A stretch of DNA of 64,000 bases, from the NCBI GenBank assembly GCA_023664265.1, contig JAMPFV010000010.1:1-64000 (forward strand), read 5' to 3'. This stretch comes from Roseburia sp. (lineage in GTDB: Bacteria > Bacillota > Clostridia > Lachnospirales > Lachnospiraceae). This document shows positions 26,067-33,703 of the stretch, one piece after another (positions within the stretch are counted from its first letter, which is position 1; each line of letters opens with the position of its first letter). Below the pieces are notes generated by a model that saw only the letters and a list, made by a program, of their open reading frames with translations, searched no databases and had not been told where the DNA came from. A program made the translations under genes and the position numbers.

Positions 26067-27314
26067 ATGGGTTCAACAATTATAGAGAAGATTATCCGAA
26101 ATAATATCGGGAGAGAGGTTCATTCGGGCGAGATTGTGACGGTAAACGTGGACCGCGTGATGATACATGACATTTTTATCCCCTTTGTGGCGGCAAAGTT
26201 TGAGGAGATGGGATTTGCGAAGCTCTGGGACGCGGACAAGGCGGTGCTGATATACGACCATCTCGTTCCCGCGAGTCAGGTGGATGATACAAGGCACTTC
26301 CGTGTGGGGAACGCGTTTGTGGAGAAATACGGCATGAAAAACATTCACCGTTCCGACGGCATCTGCCATCAACTGATGACGGAGGCGGGGTATGTGAAGC
26401 CCGGGGATGTCGTGTTCGGGACGGACAGCCATACGACAACCTACGGCTGTGTCGGCGCGTTTTCCTCCGGTATCGGGTATACGGAGATGGCGAGTATCCT
26501 CGGCACGGGCACGCTTTGGATTCGTGTGCCGGAGACCATCCGAATCAATATCACGGGAAAGCTGCAGCAAAACGTTATGGCAAAGGATATTATCCTGAAG
26601 CTGATCGGCGACCTTGGCGCGGACGGCGCGACCTACAAGGCGCTTGAATTTGCGGGCGATACGGTTGAAAATATGACAGTAGCGTCAAGAATGTCCATGT
26701 CGAACATGGCGATAGAGGCGGGTGCAAAGTGCGCGGTCTTTACGCCGGACGAAAAGACCGCGGCGTACTGCGGCATCAGCCTGACAGAGAAAGAGCGGGA
26801 TCTGGTCGGAGATGCGGATGCCCAATATTGTCAGGTGATAAACTATAAGGCGGAGGAGTTTGTTCCGGTGATGGCCTGCCCGTCCAATGTGGACAATGTA
26901 AAGCCGGTGTCCGAGCTGGCAGGAAAGAAGATTGATCAGGTGTTTATCGGCTCCTGCACCAACGGCCGTCTGGAGGATCTGATGGCCGCCGCGGAAATTC
27001 TCAGAGATAAGCAGGTGGCGCCTTTTGTCAAGCTGATTGTGACGCCCGCAAGCCGGAAAATCTACCGTCAGGCGGCGGAAAACGGCACTTTGGAGATATT
27101 GGCTAAGGCGGGCGCGATTATCACGCATCCAAGCTGTGGGTTGTGCTGCGGCAGAACGGGAGGCATTCTCACGGACGGAGAAGTGGTGGTGGCGACCAAC
27201 AACAGGAACTTCCTCGGCAGGATGGGGACATCGAAGGTGGAGATTTACCTTGCGTCACCGAAATCCGCCGCGGCGTGTGCGGTTGCCGGAAGGATTTCGG
27301 CGCCTGAGCTGTAA
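26067..27314 (+). CDS. leuC: 3-isopropylmalate dehydratase large subunit, second copy
   Basis: 415 residues. Marks: FGTDSHTTTYGCVGAFSSG, GSCTNGRLEDLMAAA, and cluster Cys in THPSCGLCCGRTGG. GGAGGAGG lies 7 bases before ATG 26067; an upstream ATG at 26025 lacks a ribosome site. Together with the preceding leuD it is the more canonical of the two pairs. The pairs differ enough to suggest different substrates or regulation rather than recent duplication. Confidence 0.93.
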   Translation: MGSTIIEKIIRNNIGREVHSGEIVTVNVDRVMIHDIFIPFVAAKFEEMGFAKLWDADKAVLIYDHLVPASQVDDTRHFRVGNAFVEKYGMKNIHRSDGICHQLMTEAGYVKPGDVVFGTDSHTTTYGCVGAFSSGIGYTEMASILGTGTLWIRVPETIRINITGKLQQNVMAKDIILKLIGDLGADGATYKALEFAGDTVENMTVASRMSMSNMAIEAGAKCAVFTPDEKTAAYCGISLTEKERDLVGDADAQYCQVINYKAEEFVPVMACPSNVDNVKPVSELAGKKIDQVFIGSCTNGRLEDLMAAAEILRDKQVAPFVKLIVTPASRKIYRQAAENGTLEILAKAGAIITHPSCGLCCGRTGGILTDGEVVVATNNRNFLGRMGTSKVEIYLASPKSAAACAVAGRISAPEL

Positions 27315-27342
27315 AAACCTGTGAAAGCTTGAGGGCGGCAGA

Positions 27343-27912
27343 CTATCCGCGCATACAGGAGAGAAGCTGCTCCATCTCGCACACACCGCGCCGCTGGGAG
27401 GTGATAATGGCCTCCAAAATCGGCTTTAGGGAGGGGCAGATGGGGAAGCAGAGCGCGTTCTGTGACATTTGGATGGCGCCCTGATGGTGCGGGATCATCT
27501 CGTTCATAAAGCTTATGTTGATATTGTTGGACGTGCAGGCCTCCTTCATGTCACAGAACATATTCTGCATGATGTCGCAGACATTCGCCTGATAGGTCTG
27601 CAGGCCTTGGCGGGTATTGCAGTCGCCGGAGCAGCGGCAGAGGATTTCCTGCATATTGCAGATGCTCTTGGTCTGCTCCTCAATGATGTTCAGCGCGATA
27701 TTTTGCAGGGGAATATCCGTTGTGTAGCGCAGGAGGTTCTGCGACATTGCTATCGCGGCCCGGTGGTGCGGTATCATTTGGACGATGAAGTTATGGGAGA
27801 TGCTGTCTGAGAGCTCCGCGGAGGTCATTCCCTGGATCATCTCGTCAAGGATGCTTTGGAAGCATGTGAGGTACTGTTTGGTTACGTTGCTGAATTCCGT
27901 TTTGTTTTTCAA
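27343..27912 (-). CDS. DUF305-like protein with two repeats
   Basis: 189 residues with two copies of the DUF305 core: NFIVQMIPHHRAAIAMSQNL (about 42-61) and FMNEMIPHHQGAIQMSQNAL (about 135-154). The paired His in MIPHH and several Cys (CRCSGDC) suggest metal binding, though function is not established. The start is TTG with a weak ribosome site. No signal peptide is seen, unlike many DUF305 proteins. Confidence 0.8.
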   Translation of the reverse strand: MKNKTEFSNVTKQYLTCFQSILDEMIQGMTSAELSDSISHNFIVQMIPHHRAAIAMSQNLLRYTTDIPLQNIALNIIEEQTKSICNMQEILCRCSGDCNTRQGLQTYQANVCDIMQNMFCDMKEACTSNNINISFMNEMIPHHQGAIQMSQNALCFPICPSLKPILEAIITSQRRGVCEMEQLLSCMRG

Positions 27913-28033
27913 GGCTCATTCACTCTTTTCAAGCTATTCTATGATTAGTTTATGTGTTTGGGCAGGAGAGGTTCTCACGGTCGGAGGCGGCTTGAGGCTT
28001 GCAGGGATTGAGCAGCGGCAGGAGGTGCATAGT

Positions 28034-28079
28034 CTCAGCAAAGCTGAGCCGGTAAAACAGCGCAGAAATGAGGTAAAAG
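28034..28079 (+). repeat. Leader C before dut, similar to leader D
   Basis: CTCAGC/GCTGAG hairpin (28034-28048) overlaps a 34-base segment (28037-28070) that matches 32432-32465 at 28 of 34 positions and ends CAGAAATG just before the ribosome site. Confidence 0.6.
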
Positions 28080-28532
28080 ATGAATATCAGGATAAAATAT
28101 TTTACGGATAAGGTGCAAAAGCTGGAAAAAATCACCAAGGGGAATTGGATTGACTTGCGGGCGGCAGAGGATGTCGTGATGAAGAAAGGCGATTTCAAGC
28201 TGATTCCGCTGGGGATGGCGATGGAGCTCCCGCGCGGGTATGAGGCGCATGTGGTTCCGCGAAGCTCGACCTTTAAAAATTTTGGCGTGATTCAGGTGAA
28301 CCATCAGGGCGTTATCGACGGGCCGGACAGAGAGACCGGAGAGGGCGGTTACTGCGGCAATGATGACCAGTGGTTTGTGCCGATGTACGCCCTGCGGGAT
28401 ACCGAGATACATTTGAATGACAGGATTTGCCAGTTCCGCATTATGGAGCAGCAGCCGGAGCTTGTCTTTGAGGAGGTTGAGGCGCTTACGGGGGCAAACC
28501 GCGGCGGCTTTGGAACGACGGGGAAAAATTAA
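28080..28532 (+). CDS. dut: dUTP diphosphatase
   Basis: 150 residues. Hydrolyses dUTP to dUMP, keeping uracil out of DNA and feeding dTMP synthesis. Trimeric dUTPase motifs: [11 protein letters not shown] (motif 1), [11 protein letters not shown] (motif 2), [12 protein letters not shown] (motif 3, catalytic Asp), RICQFRIM (motif 4) and GGFGTTGK (motif 5). An insert [10 protein letters not shown] after motif 3 is seen in clostridial members. Confidence 0.94.
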   Translation: MNIRIKYFTDKVQKLEKITKGNWIDLRAAEDVVMKKGDFKLIPLGMAMELPRGYEAHVVPRSSTFKNFGVIQVNHQGVIDGPDRETGEGGYCGNDDQWFVPMYALRDTEIHLNDRICQFRIMEQQPELVFEEVEALTGANRGGFGTTGKN

Positions 28533-28566
28533 TTGTAACAGTTCCGTATGGCTGAACTGTTACAAT
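28532..28566. terminator. Perfect hairpin after dut
   Basis: ATTGTAACAGTTC (28532-28544) and GAACTGTTACAAT (28554-28566), 13-bp stem without a T tract; terminator or RNA end-protecting hairpin. Confidence 0.45.
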
Positions 28567-28593
28567 CAGGCACGGCAGAAGCCGCAAAATGAA

Positions 28594-28622
28594 TAGACTT
28601 TATTACTGGATTATGCTATACT
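28594..28622 (+). promoter_or_regulatory. Promoter of the tandem 63-residue genes
   Basis: TAGACT (28594-28599), 17-base spacer, TATACT (28617-28622). Confidence 0.6.
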
Positions 28623-28666
28623 AAATCTAACTTAACAACTGATTTTCTATAACCGGAGGTGGTAAG

Positions 28667-28858
28667 ATGCCGAGTATGTCAGATATTATCAGGGATTCTG
28701 TAGTTGAATTTTCACGGCTGCAGGATTGGATGTTATCAGCGAAAAAAAACAACGATCTTGAAACGTACGAATTAATGTTTAAACGCTATATTGAATTAAA
28801 AGTAATACTTTCAACGGCAGGCGTTAATCTTACGGAGCTGGACAAAATCAAGGAATAG
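28667..28858 (+). CDS. Small helical protein, tandem copy 1
   Basis: 63 residues, mostly helical and amphipathic: DSVVEFSRLQDWMLSAKKNN then YELMFKRYIELKVIL, ending GVNLTELDKIKE. The C-terminal 12 residues and the upstream CAACTGATTTTCT...GGAGGTGG are shared with the next gene, so they are tandem duplicates. The ATG follows a strong GGAGGTGG site. AT-rich against its surroundings. Family not recognised; the size and helices would suit a small regulatory or binding protein. Confidence 0.8.
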   Translation: MPSMSDIIRDSVVEFSRLQDWMLSAKKNNDLETYELMFKRYIELKVILSTAGVNLTELDKIKE

Positions 28859-28918
28859 AATTTAGTGGTGGTTGTTGACTTAGTGACAACTGATTTTCTG
28901 TAACCGGGAGGTGGCACA

Positions 28919-29110
28919 ATGCCGAGTAACGGAGAAATTATTGAAAGAGCTATAAAGGATTTTCAAAAAGTACAAGATTATATGGAAATTGCAAAAAGTG
29001 AAAACGCCGTAAAGACGTATGCGCGTTTAAAAAATGATTATATTTCTTTAAAAGTATTGCTTACAAGTTTGGGCGTTAATCTTACGGAGCTGGACAAAAT
29101 CAAGGAATAG
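28919..29110 (+). CDS. Small helical protein, tandem copy 2
   Basis: 63 residues, about half identical to copy 1 overall, with identical MPS start and GVNLTELDKIKE end. Middle helices differ (KDFQKVQDYMEIAKSENAVK). GGGAGGTGG precedes the ATG. The strict conservation of the ends at DNA level, including untranslated flanks, against a diverged middle is notable. A strong hairpin follows. Confidence 0.8.
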   Translation: MPSNGEIIERAIKDFQKVQDYMEIAKSENAVKTYARLKNDYISLKVLLTSLGVNLTELDKIKE

Positions 29111-29132
29111 AATTCAGAGATGGTTTCAGATT

Positions 29133-29175
29133 GACAACAGGAGTCCCCTGGCATAGCCGGGGGACTCCTGTTGTC
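29133..29175. terminator. Perfect 16-bp hairpin after the tandem genes
   Basis: GACAACAGGAGTCCCC (29133-29148) and GGGGACTCCTGTTGTC (29160-29175). No T tract follows, so factor-independent termination is uncertain. Confidence 0.5.
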
Positions 29176-29282
29176 AGAAGCGATACTGTTACTGAAAAGC
29201 TGCCTATGATATAATGCGGGGCCGCAGCCCGGCTCAATGGAAAACCCATCGGAAATCTGCCTGTGGGAAAATATTCTCCCGA

Positions 29283-30683
29283 TTATTCTCTCGCCTCCGG
29301 CAGACGCTGCCGGAAGAGGAAGCGCTTCAGCTTCGAGAGGCGGAACGGGATCAGCGGATAGAGATAGCTCTGTCCGGAGACCATCTTGTTTGAGACAATC
29401 GCGACAAAAAAGAGCAGAATGCCGATAATATAGCCCCAGAACTGGAAGAGCGCTGTCAATATCAGGTTGATAATGCGGAAGAACTTAATCGCGTAGCCGA
29501 GCTCATAGCTGGGGTGCGTATAGTTTGCGATGGCGACGAACGCCATATAGAGCATGACCTCGGCGTTGAACCACCCGCTCTTTACGGAAAACTCCCCGAG
29601 TATCAGGGCTGCCATTACGCTCAGGGGCGTGGAAAGCATGTTCGGCGTATTGACCGCGGCCAGCCGCAGGCCGTCTATGCACAGCTCCAATATCAGGAAC
29701 TGCCAGATTAACGGGACATTGATCTCCTCCTTGACCACGATGAATTGAAATGCGGGCGGTATCCAATCGGGATTTTGCATCATCAGCAGGAAGGTGGGTG
29801 TGATAAAGTACGTCAAAATCAATATCACAAATCTTGAGAGCCGCAGATAAGATCCCGTGATCGGCGGGAAATAAAAATCGTCGGCCTCCTGTATCATATC
29901 GAATACACTGATTGGCAGAATCATCGCGGAGGGAGAGTTGTCCACGAGGATAATGATATTTCCTTCGAGCACCTGTGCGGCGGCCGTGTCAGGGCGCTCC
30001 GTATACTTGAATTTTGGAAACGGATTGTACCACTTGGAGGTATACAGGCACTCCGCAAGGCTTTCCTGATTCAGCGTGAGCGCATCGACCTTGATGCTGC
30101 GGATGCGCTCGCGGATTTTTGAGAGGAAGCTCTTGTCCACGCGGCTGTCCATGTAGCACAGTACAATATCCGTCTTGGAGGATTTCCCTGCGCTGAGCAT
30201 CTCCATTCTGAGGTCCGTGCTGCGGATGCGGCGGCGAATCAGCGCGGTGTTAAACACAATCGTCTCCACAAATCCGTCCTTGGAGCCGCGCAGCACCTTG
30301 TCCTTGTCCGGCTCGGAGACGCCCCTTGCAGGGTAGGTTCGGGAATCAATCAGAATGCACTCGTCAAAGCCGTCGATGACAATGGCAAAGACGCCGCACA
30401 GGACATTTTTCACAATATCCTCGAAGTCCGTCGAGAGGGAGACCTCCACATGCGGCATGGTCTGATTCAGCTCCGCGGCTTTTGCGGGGATGTCCTCCGC
30501 CTTCAGTCCCATAAGGAACTGCAAAATTTTCTGCATCAAATCATCCTTGCAGAAGCCGTCTATAAAGTAAAATACCGCGTCCTTTTCACCGATTAAAATT
30601 TCACGATTTACAATGTCAAAGCTTGCGTCCACCTGAAGGCGGTCGTTTAAATATTGTTTGTTTTCTTTAAAAGTCGGATACAT
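29283..30683 (-). CDS. GerA/SpoVAF-family spore germination protein
   Basis: 466 residues. A soluble N-terminal half (1-270, with GFDECILIDSRTYPARGVSEPD) is followed by GNIIILVDNSPSAMILP and about five membrane spans ending at 445. This is the GerAA/SpoVAF type of spore inner-membrane protein. It is alone, without gerB/gerC partners, which fits SpoVAF better than a complete receptor. GGAAAGGCAGG precedes the ATG. A possible forespore-type promoter is upstream. Confidence 0.9.
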   Translation of the reverse strand: MYPTFKENKQYLNDRLQVDASFDIVNREILIGEKDAVFYFIDGFCKDDLMQKILQFLMGLKAEDIPAKAAELNQTMPHVEVSLSTDFEDIVKNVLCGVFAIVIDGFDECILIDSRTYPARGVSEPDKDKVLRGSKDGFVETIVFNTALIRRRIRSTDLRMEMLSAGKSSKTDIVLCYMDSRVDKSFLSKIRERIRSIKVDALTLNQESLAECLYTSKWYNPFPKFKYTERPDTAAAQVLEGNIIILVDNSPSAMILPISVFDMIQEADDFYFPPITGSYLRLSRFVILILTYFITPTFLLMMQNPDWIPPAFQFIVVKEEINVPLIWQFLILELCIDGLRLAAVNTPNMLSTPLSVMAALILGEFSVKSGWFNAEVMLYMAFVAIANYTHPSYELGYAIKFFRIINLILTALFQFWGYIIGILLFFVAIVSNKMVSGQSYLYPLIPFRLSKLKRFLFRQRLPEARE

Positions 30684-30724
30684 ACGAATCCTGCCTTTCC
30701 ATAGAGTTTTGTAAACGGTAGTAA

Positions 30725-30754
30725 CAGTATGCGCGATTTTGAAATTTTTATGTG
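30725..30754 (-). promoter_or_regulatory. Possible forespore sigma promoter for the GerA-family gene
   Basis: Minus strand CACATA (30754-30749), 17-base spacer, CATACTG (30731-30725). The -10 is like that of sigma-F/G promoters (CATACTA); the -35 agrees only partly. Confidence 0.35.
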
Positions 30755-30773
30755 AAAAATTCTATTTGTATGC

Positions 30774-30779
30774 TATACT
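30774..30779 (+). promoter_or_regulatory. Promoter of the TrpB-like gene
   Basis: TATACT with an upstream TG (extended -10, TGCTATACT); the -35 region TGTGAA at 30751-30756 is weak. Confidence 0.4.
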
Positions 30780-30822
30780 GTATAAGATAAGGTGAAATAA
30801 AAATTTTGCCATCCTGATTCGT

Positions 30823-30913
30823 ATGCCTGCGGAAGCGGCGTATGGGAATCGCAGATGAGAAATCTCCTGCGCGAATTTCTCATCGCGGTGTCTGCACAAA
30901 AGAGCTTCGGCAT
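30823..30913 (+). promoter_or_regulatory. Nested hairpin leader before the TrpB-like gene
   Basis: ATGCC..GAAGC (30823-30836) pairs with GCTTCGGCAT (30904-30913), enclosing GATGAGAAAT (30854-30863) with ATTTCTCATC (30875-30884). No T-box or known riboswitch core is recognised. Confidence 0.45.
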
Positions 30914-30952
30914 GGGGATTAATATTGAAAAGCGCTTGAACGGAGGTTGAAC

Positions 30953-32323
30953 ATGAGTGTAAAAGAAATTCCATACAAAATTTATTTGGAGGAAAAGGAG
31001 ATGCCCACGCAGTGGTATAATGTGCGGGCTGATATGAAGAACAAGCCTGCGCCGCTTTTGAATCCGGCGAATTTGAAGCCGATGACGGCGGAGGAGCTTG
31101 GCCATGTATTCTGCGACGAGCTGGTAAAGCAGGAATTGGACGACACGAATCCGTATATGGATATTCCGGAGGAGATTCGCAGCTTCTATAAGATGTATCG
31201 TCCCTCCCCGCTGGTGCGGGCGTACTGCCTTGAGAAGAAGCTTCAGACGCCGGCGAAGATTTACTATAAGTTCGAGGGAAACAATACAAGCGGCAGCCAT
31301 AAGCTCAATTCCGCGATTGCGCAGGCCTACTATGCGAAAAAACAGGGCTTGAAGGGCGTCACGACGGAGACAGGGGCCGGACAGTGGGGCACCGCGTTAT
31401 CCATGGCGTGCGCTTATTTTGGCTTGGACTGCAAGGTGTATATGGTAAAGGTTTCCTACGAGCAGAAACCGTTCCGGCGCGAGGTGATGCGCACCTATGG
31501 CGCGAGTGTTACCCCGTCCCCTTCGGAGACCACGAATGTCGGGCGGCAGATTTTGAAGGAGCACCCGGGAACCACCGGAAGCCTTGGCTGTGCGATTTCC
31601 GAGGCGGTGGAGGCGGCGACCTCCGTGGAGGGATACCGCTATGTGCTGGGAAGCGTACTCAATCAGGTGCTGCTGCACCAGTCCGTTATCGGCTTGGAGA
31701 CCAAGGCCGCGCTTGACAAATATGGAATCGTACCGGATGTCATTATCGGCTGTGCGGGCGGCGGCTCGAATCTGGGCGGCCTGATTTCTCCGTTTATGGG
31801 AGAAAAGCTCAGGGGAGAGAAGGATTATCAGTTTATCGCGGTGGAGCCTGCGTCCTGTCCAAGCCTGACCAGAGGGCGCTATGCATATGACTTCTGCGAT
31901 ACCGGAAGGGTGTGCCCGCTGGCGAAGATGTACACGCTGGGAAGCGGCTTTATCCCGTCCGCGAACCATGCGGGAGGACTTCGCTATCACGGCATGAGCA
32001 GCACGCTGTCACAGTTGTATGACGACGGCCTGATGGAGGCCAGAAGCGTGGAGCAGACCGCGGTATTTGAGGCGGCAGTGCAGTTTGCGAGAGTGGAGGG
32101 CATCCTGCCTGCGCCGGAGAGCTCCCATGCGATTCGCGTTGCAATCGACGAGGCGATGAAGTGCAAGGAGACCGGTGAGGAGAAGACCATTGTGTTTGGG
32201 CTTACGGGAACGGGATACTTTGACATGGTGGCTTATGAGAAGTTTAACAATGGCGAGATGACAGATTATATTCCCACGGATGCGGATCTGGAGGCAGGCT
32301 TCAAGGGGCTTCCTCAGGTATAG
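30953..32323 (+). CDS. TrpB2-type tryptophan synthase beta chain-like protein
   Basis: 456 residues, longer than standard TrpB and of the TrpB2 class. PLP-binding Lys lies in EGNNTSGSHKLNSAIAQAYY-like context (SGSHKLN); ETGAGQWGTALS and the phosphate-binding CAGGGSNLGG are intact. TrpB2 enzymes convert indole and serine to tryptophan, often without TrpA; no trpA is nearby. ATG 30953 with GGAGG upstream is preferred over TTG 30947. Confidence 0.9.
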   Translation: MSVKEIPYKIYLEEKEMPTQWYNVRADMKNKPAPLLNPANLKPMTAEELGHVFCDELVKQELDDTNPYMDIPEEIRSFYKMYRPSPLVRAYCLEKKLQTPAKIYYKFEGNNTSGSHKLNSAIAQAYYAKKQGLKGVTTETGAGQWGTALSMACAYFGLDCKVYMVKVSYEQKPFRREVMRTYGASVTPSPSETTNVGRQILKEHPGTTGSLGCAISEAVEAATSVEGYRYVLGSVLNQVLLHQSVIGLETKAALDKYGIVPDVIIGCAGGGSNLGGLISPFMGEKLRGEKDYQFIAVEPASCPSLTRGRYAYDFCDTGRVCPLAKMYTLGSGFIPSANHAGGLRYHGMSSTLSQLYDDGLMEARSVEQTAVFEAAVQFARVEGILPAPESSHAIRVAIDEAMKCKETGEEKTIVFGLTGTGYFDMVAYEKFNNGEMTDYIPTDADLEAGFKGLPQV

Positions 32324-32328
32324 GAGAT

Positions 32329-32356
32329 TTGGAAGGACAGACATATCGTATACAAT
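32329..32356 (+). promoter_or_regulatory. Promoter of the 32.4-34.1 kb island operon
   Basis: TTGGAA (32329-32334), 16-base spacer, TACAAT (32351-32356). Confidence 0.5.
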
Positions 32357-32376
32357 AGTAATAAAAGCACAGATAT

Positions 32377-32474
32377 GGGCAGAGCCGAAAACGGCTCTGC
32401 CCGGGTCGAATACCCGTCCCTTGGGACGTTTAGCAAAGTTGCGCCATTAAAGCAGCACAGAAATGGAGTAAAAT
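32377..32474 (+). repeat. Triple-hairpin leader D before the C39-like gene
   Basis: GGGCAGAGCCG-AAAA-CGGCTCTGCCC (32377-32402), GGGT/ACCC (32403-32415) and CGTCCC/GGGACG (32415-32428) stand in a row. A segment (32432-32465) similar to the dut leader follows, ending CAGAAATGGAG before the ATG. Confidence 0.6.
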
Positions 32475-32834
32475 ATGGAACTGATTAAACAACCATCTTT
32501 TGAAACTTGTGGACAGGCGTGTATTGCAATGATTGCAGACAAAGACATAAATGATGTAATTAAGGATATGAAAACAAGCGGTTCTACCGGTATTGGGCAG
32601 CTTATAGAAATACTTGATAAGTACGAAATCCGCCATGCTGAACGGAATATTCGTATATCAAAGAAAAATCCCAAGCCCTATAAGTATTCTATTTTGACGG
32701 TTCATGCAGACGGCGGTTACACTCATTGGGTATTGTTCTACCATGGCAAATACTATGACCCTGAATTTGGTTTAATTGAGGGCGAATATACTCATGGAAA
32801 AATAACGTCATTTCTTGAAATTTACGAAGAATGA
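32475..32834 (+). CDS. Peptidase C39-like protein
   Basis: 119 residues, a stand-alone papain-fold domain of the C39/bacteriocin-processing type. KQPSFETCGQACIAMIA supplies the Gln and nucleophile Cys, and GGYTHWVLFYHGKYYDPEFG the His and Asp. No transporter is fused, so it is not a classical bacteriocin exporter. AT-rich; opens a likely operon with the acetyltransferase and the Phd/Doc pair. Substrate unknown. Confidence 0.8.
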   Translation: MELIKQPSFETCGQACIAMIADKDINDVIKDMKTSGSTGIGQLIEILDKYEIRHAERNIRISKKNPKPYKYSILTVHADGGYTHWVLFYHGKYYDPEFGLIEGEYTHGKITSFLEIYEE

Positions 32835-32861
32835 TACTAATGCTGAGCATAGGGTGATATG

Positions 32862-33338
32862 ATGGATATATGTTTAGGAAACAGAACTGCCGAAACCGTT
32901 AAAATTTATTTTGAAAAGGCGAGTCAGCCGGAGATAAAAGCTGTATTACCGCAGAAGGCAAAGACCGTAGAGGAAGCACTGGCAGACTATAGAGAAACAT
33001 CACGCCCAAACGCAAACAGTTATGGAAAAACCATTATAGCAAATGGGGATTACATTGGCGATATATGGTGCTATTGCATTGATGTGAATAAAGAACCAAA
33101 CGCAATGCTTAGCTACTGTATTTTTGAGAAAGCGTATCGGTCACAGGGAATTGCGACAAAAGCGATATCCATGTTTCTAAAAGAGATATGGACAAAATAT
33201 GCACTTAATACGATTGGCGCTTTTACCTTTTCCGATAATCTTGCTTCCATACGAGTTCTTCAGAAAAATGATTTTTCTGAAATAGAAGAATTTTCAGAAG
33301 ACGGAAGAAACTCAAAGTATTTTCAATATACTTGCTGA
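32862..33338 (+). CDS. GNAT-family acetyltransferase
   Basis: About 158 residues. Acetyl-CoA-binding motif A is visible as YCIFEKAYRSQGIATKAISM, and the C-terminal FSDNLASIRVLQKNDFSE is typical of RimJ/RimL-like enzymes. Tandem ATGs at 32859 and 32862 are equivalent. AT-rich like its neighbours. Substrate unknown. Confidence 0.85.
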   Translation: MDICLGNRTAETVKIYFEKASQPEIKAVLPQKAKTVEEALADYRETSRPNANSYGKTIIANGDYIGDIWCYCIDVNKEPNAMLSYCIFEKAYRSQGIATKAISMFLKEIWTKYALNTIGAFTFSDNLASIRVLQKNDFSEIEEFSEDGRNSKYFQYTC

Positions 33339-33342
33339 TAAA

Positions 33343-33442
33343 TCGGCTATTTGTTTCTGAGCGAAAACAAATAGCCTTGATGGCAGACGAGAAAATTTCT
33401 CGTCGCCTTTTTGCGTCAAGTCGCTCAGAAATGGAGATTAAA
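33343..33442 (+). repeat. Structured leader repeat, copy B (before the Phd antitoxin)
   Basis: GGCTATTTGTTT (33345-33356) and AAACAAATAGCC (33365-33376) form a 12-bp stem. The whole 8-base loop CTGAGCGA is complementary to TCGCTCAG (33421-33428). Between them CTTGATG/CGTCAAG (33376-33382, 33414-33420) encloses a terminator-like GGC-GACGAGA/TCTCGTC-GCC hairpin with TTTTT (33382-33412). The ribosome site and ATG follow. It starts 4 bases after the acetyltransferase stop codon. Confidence 0.75.
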
Positions 33443-33703
33443 ATGACAATAGATACAAATACAATGATTTCAATTACAGAAGCGAATCAAAATTTTTCAA
33501 AAGTAGCAAAAGTAGTTGATGAACACGGAACGGCGGTTATTCTGAAAAATAATGTGCCCAGATATCTTGTTATTGATTTTAGCCAAGCAGAAAATTTCCT
33601 CATAGGGGAAAAGGAAAAATTTGCCGGTGATGAAGATGTCTTTGCAATATCTGAACGGTTAATAAAACAAAATATGGAGGCATATGAGGTTCTTGCAAAA
33701 TGA
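33443..33703 (+). CDS. Phd/YefM-family antitoxin
   Basis: 86 residues. N-terminal Phd fold MISITEANQNFSKVAKVVDE and NNVPRYLVIDF, followed by a C-terminal helix that would neutralise Doc. Such antitoxins also bind the operon's DNA and repress it. GGAG in the leader repeat is the ribosome site. Overlaps the toxin start by 4 bases. Confidence 0.9.
   Translation: MTIDTNTMISITEANQNFSKVAKVVDEHGTAVILKNNVPRYLVIDFSQAENFLIGEKEKFAGDEDVFAISERLIKQNMEAYEVLAK

Noticed and set aside
28667..29175. CRISPR-like repetition in the tandem 63-residue region
   Set aside because: Only two units, about 250 bases apart, each a translated gene; no spacers.
29196..29290. TATAAT box and GC hairpins after the tandem small genes, possibly a small RNA
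   Set aside because: The -35 is poor and no terminator follows before the converging germination gene; not enough to call an RNA.
33332..33442. Start of the Phd antitoxin at 33332
   Set aside because: The added 37 residues come from the leader repeat and match the same false extension at the chemotaxis gene.
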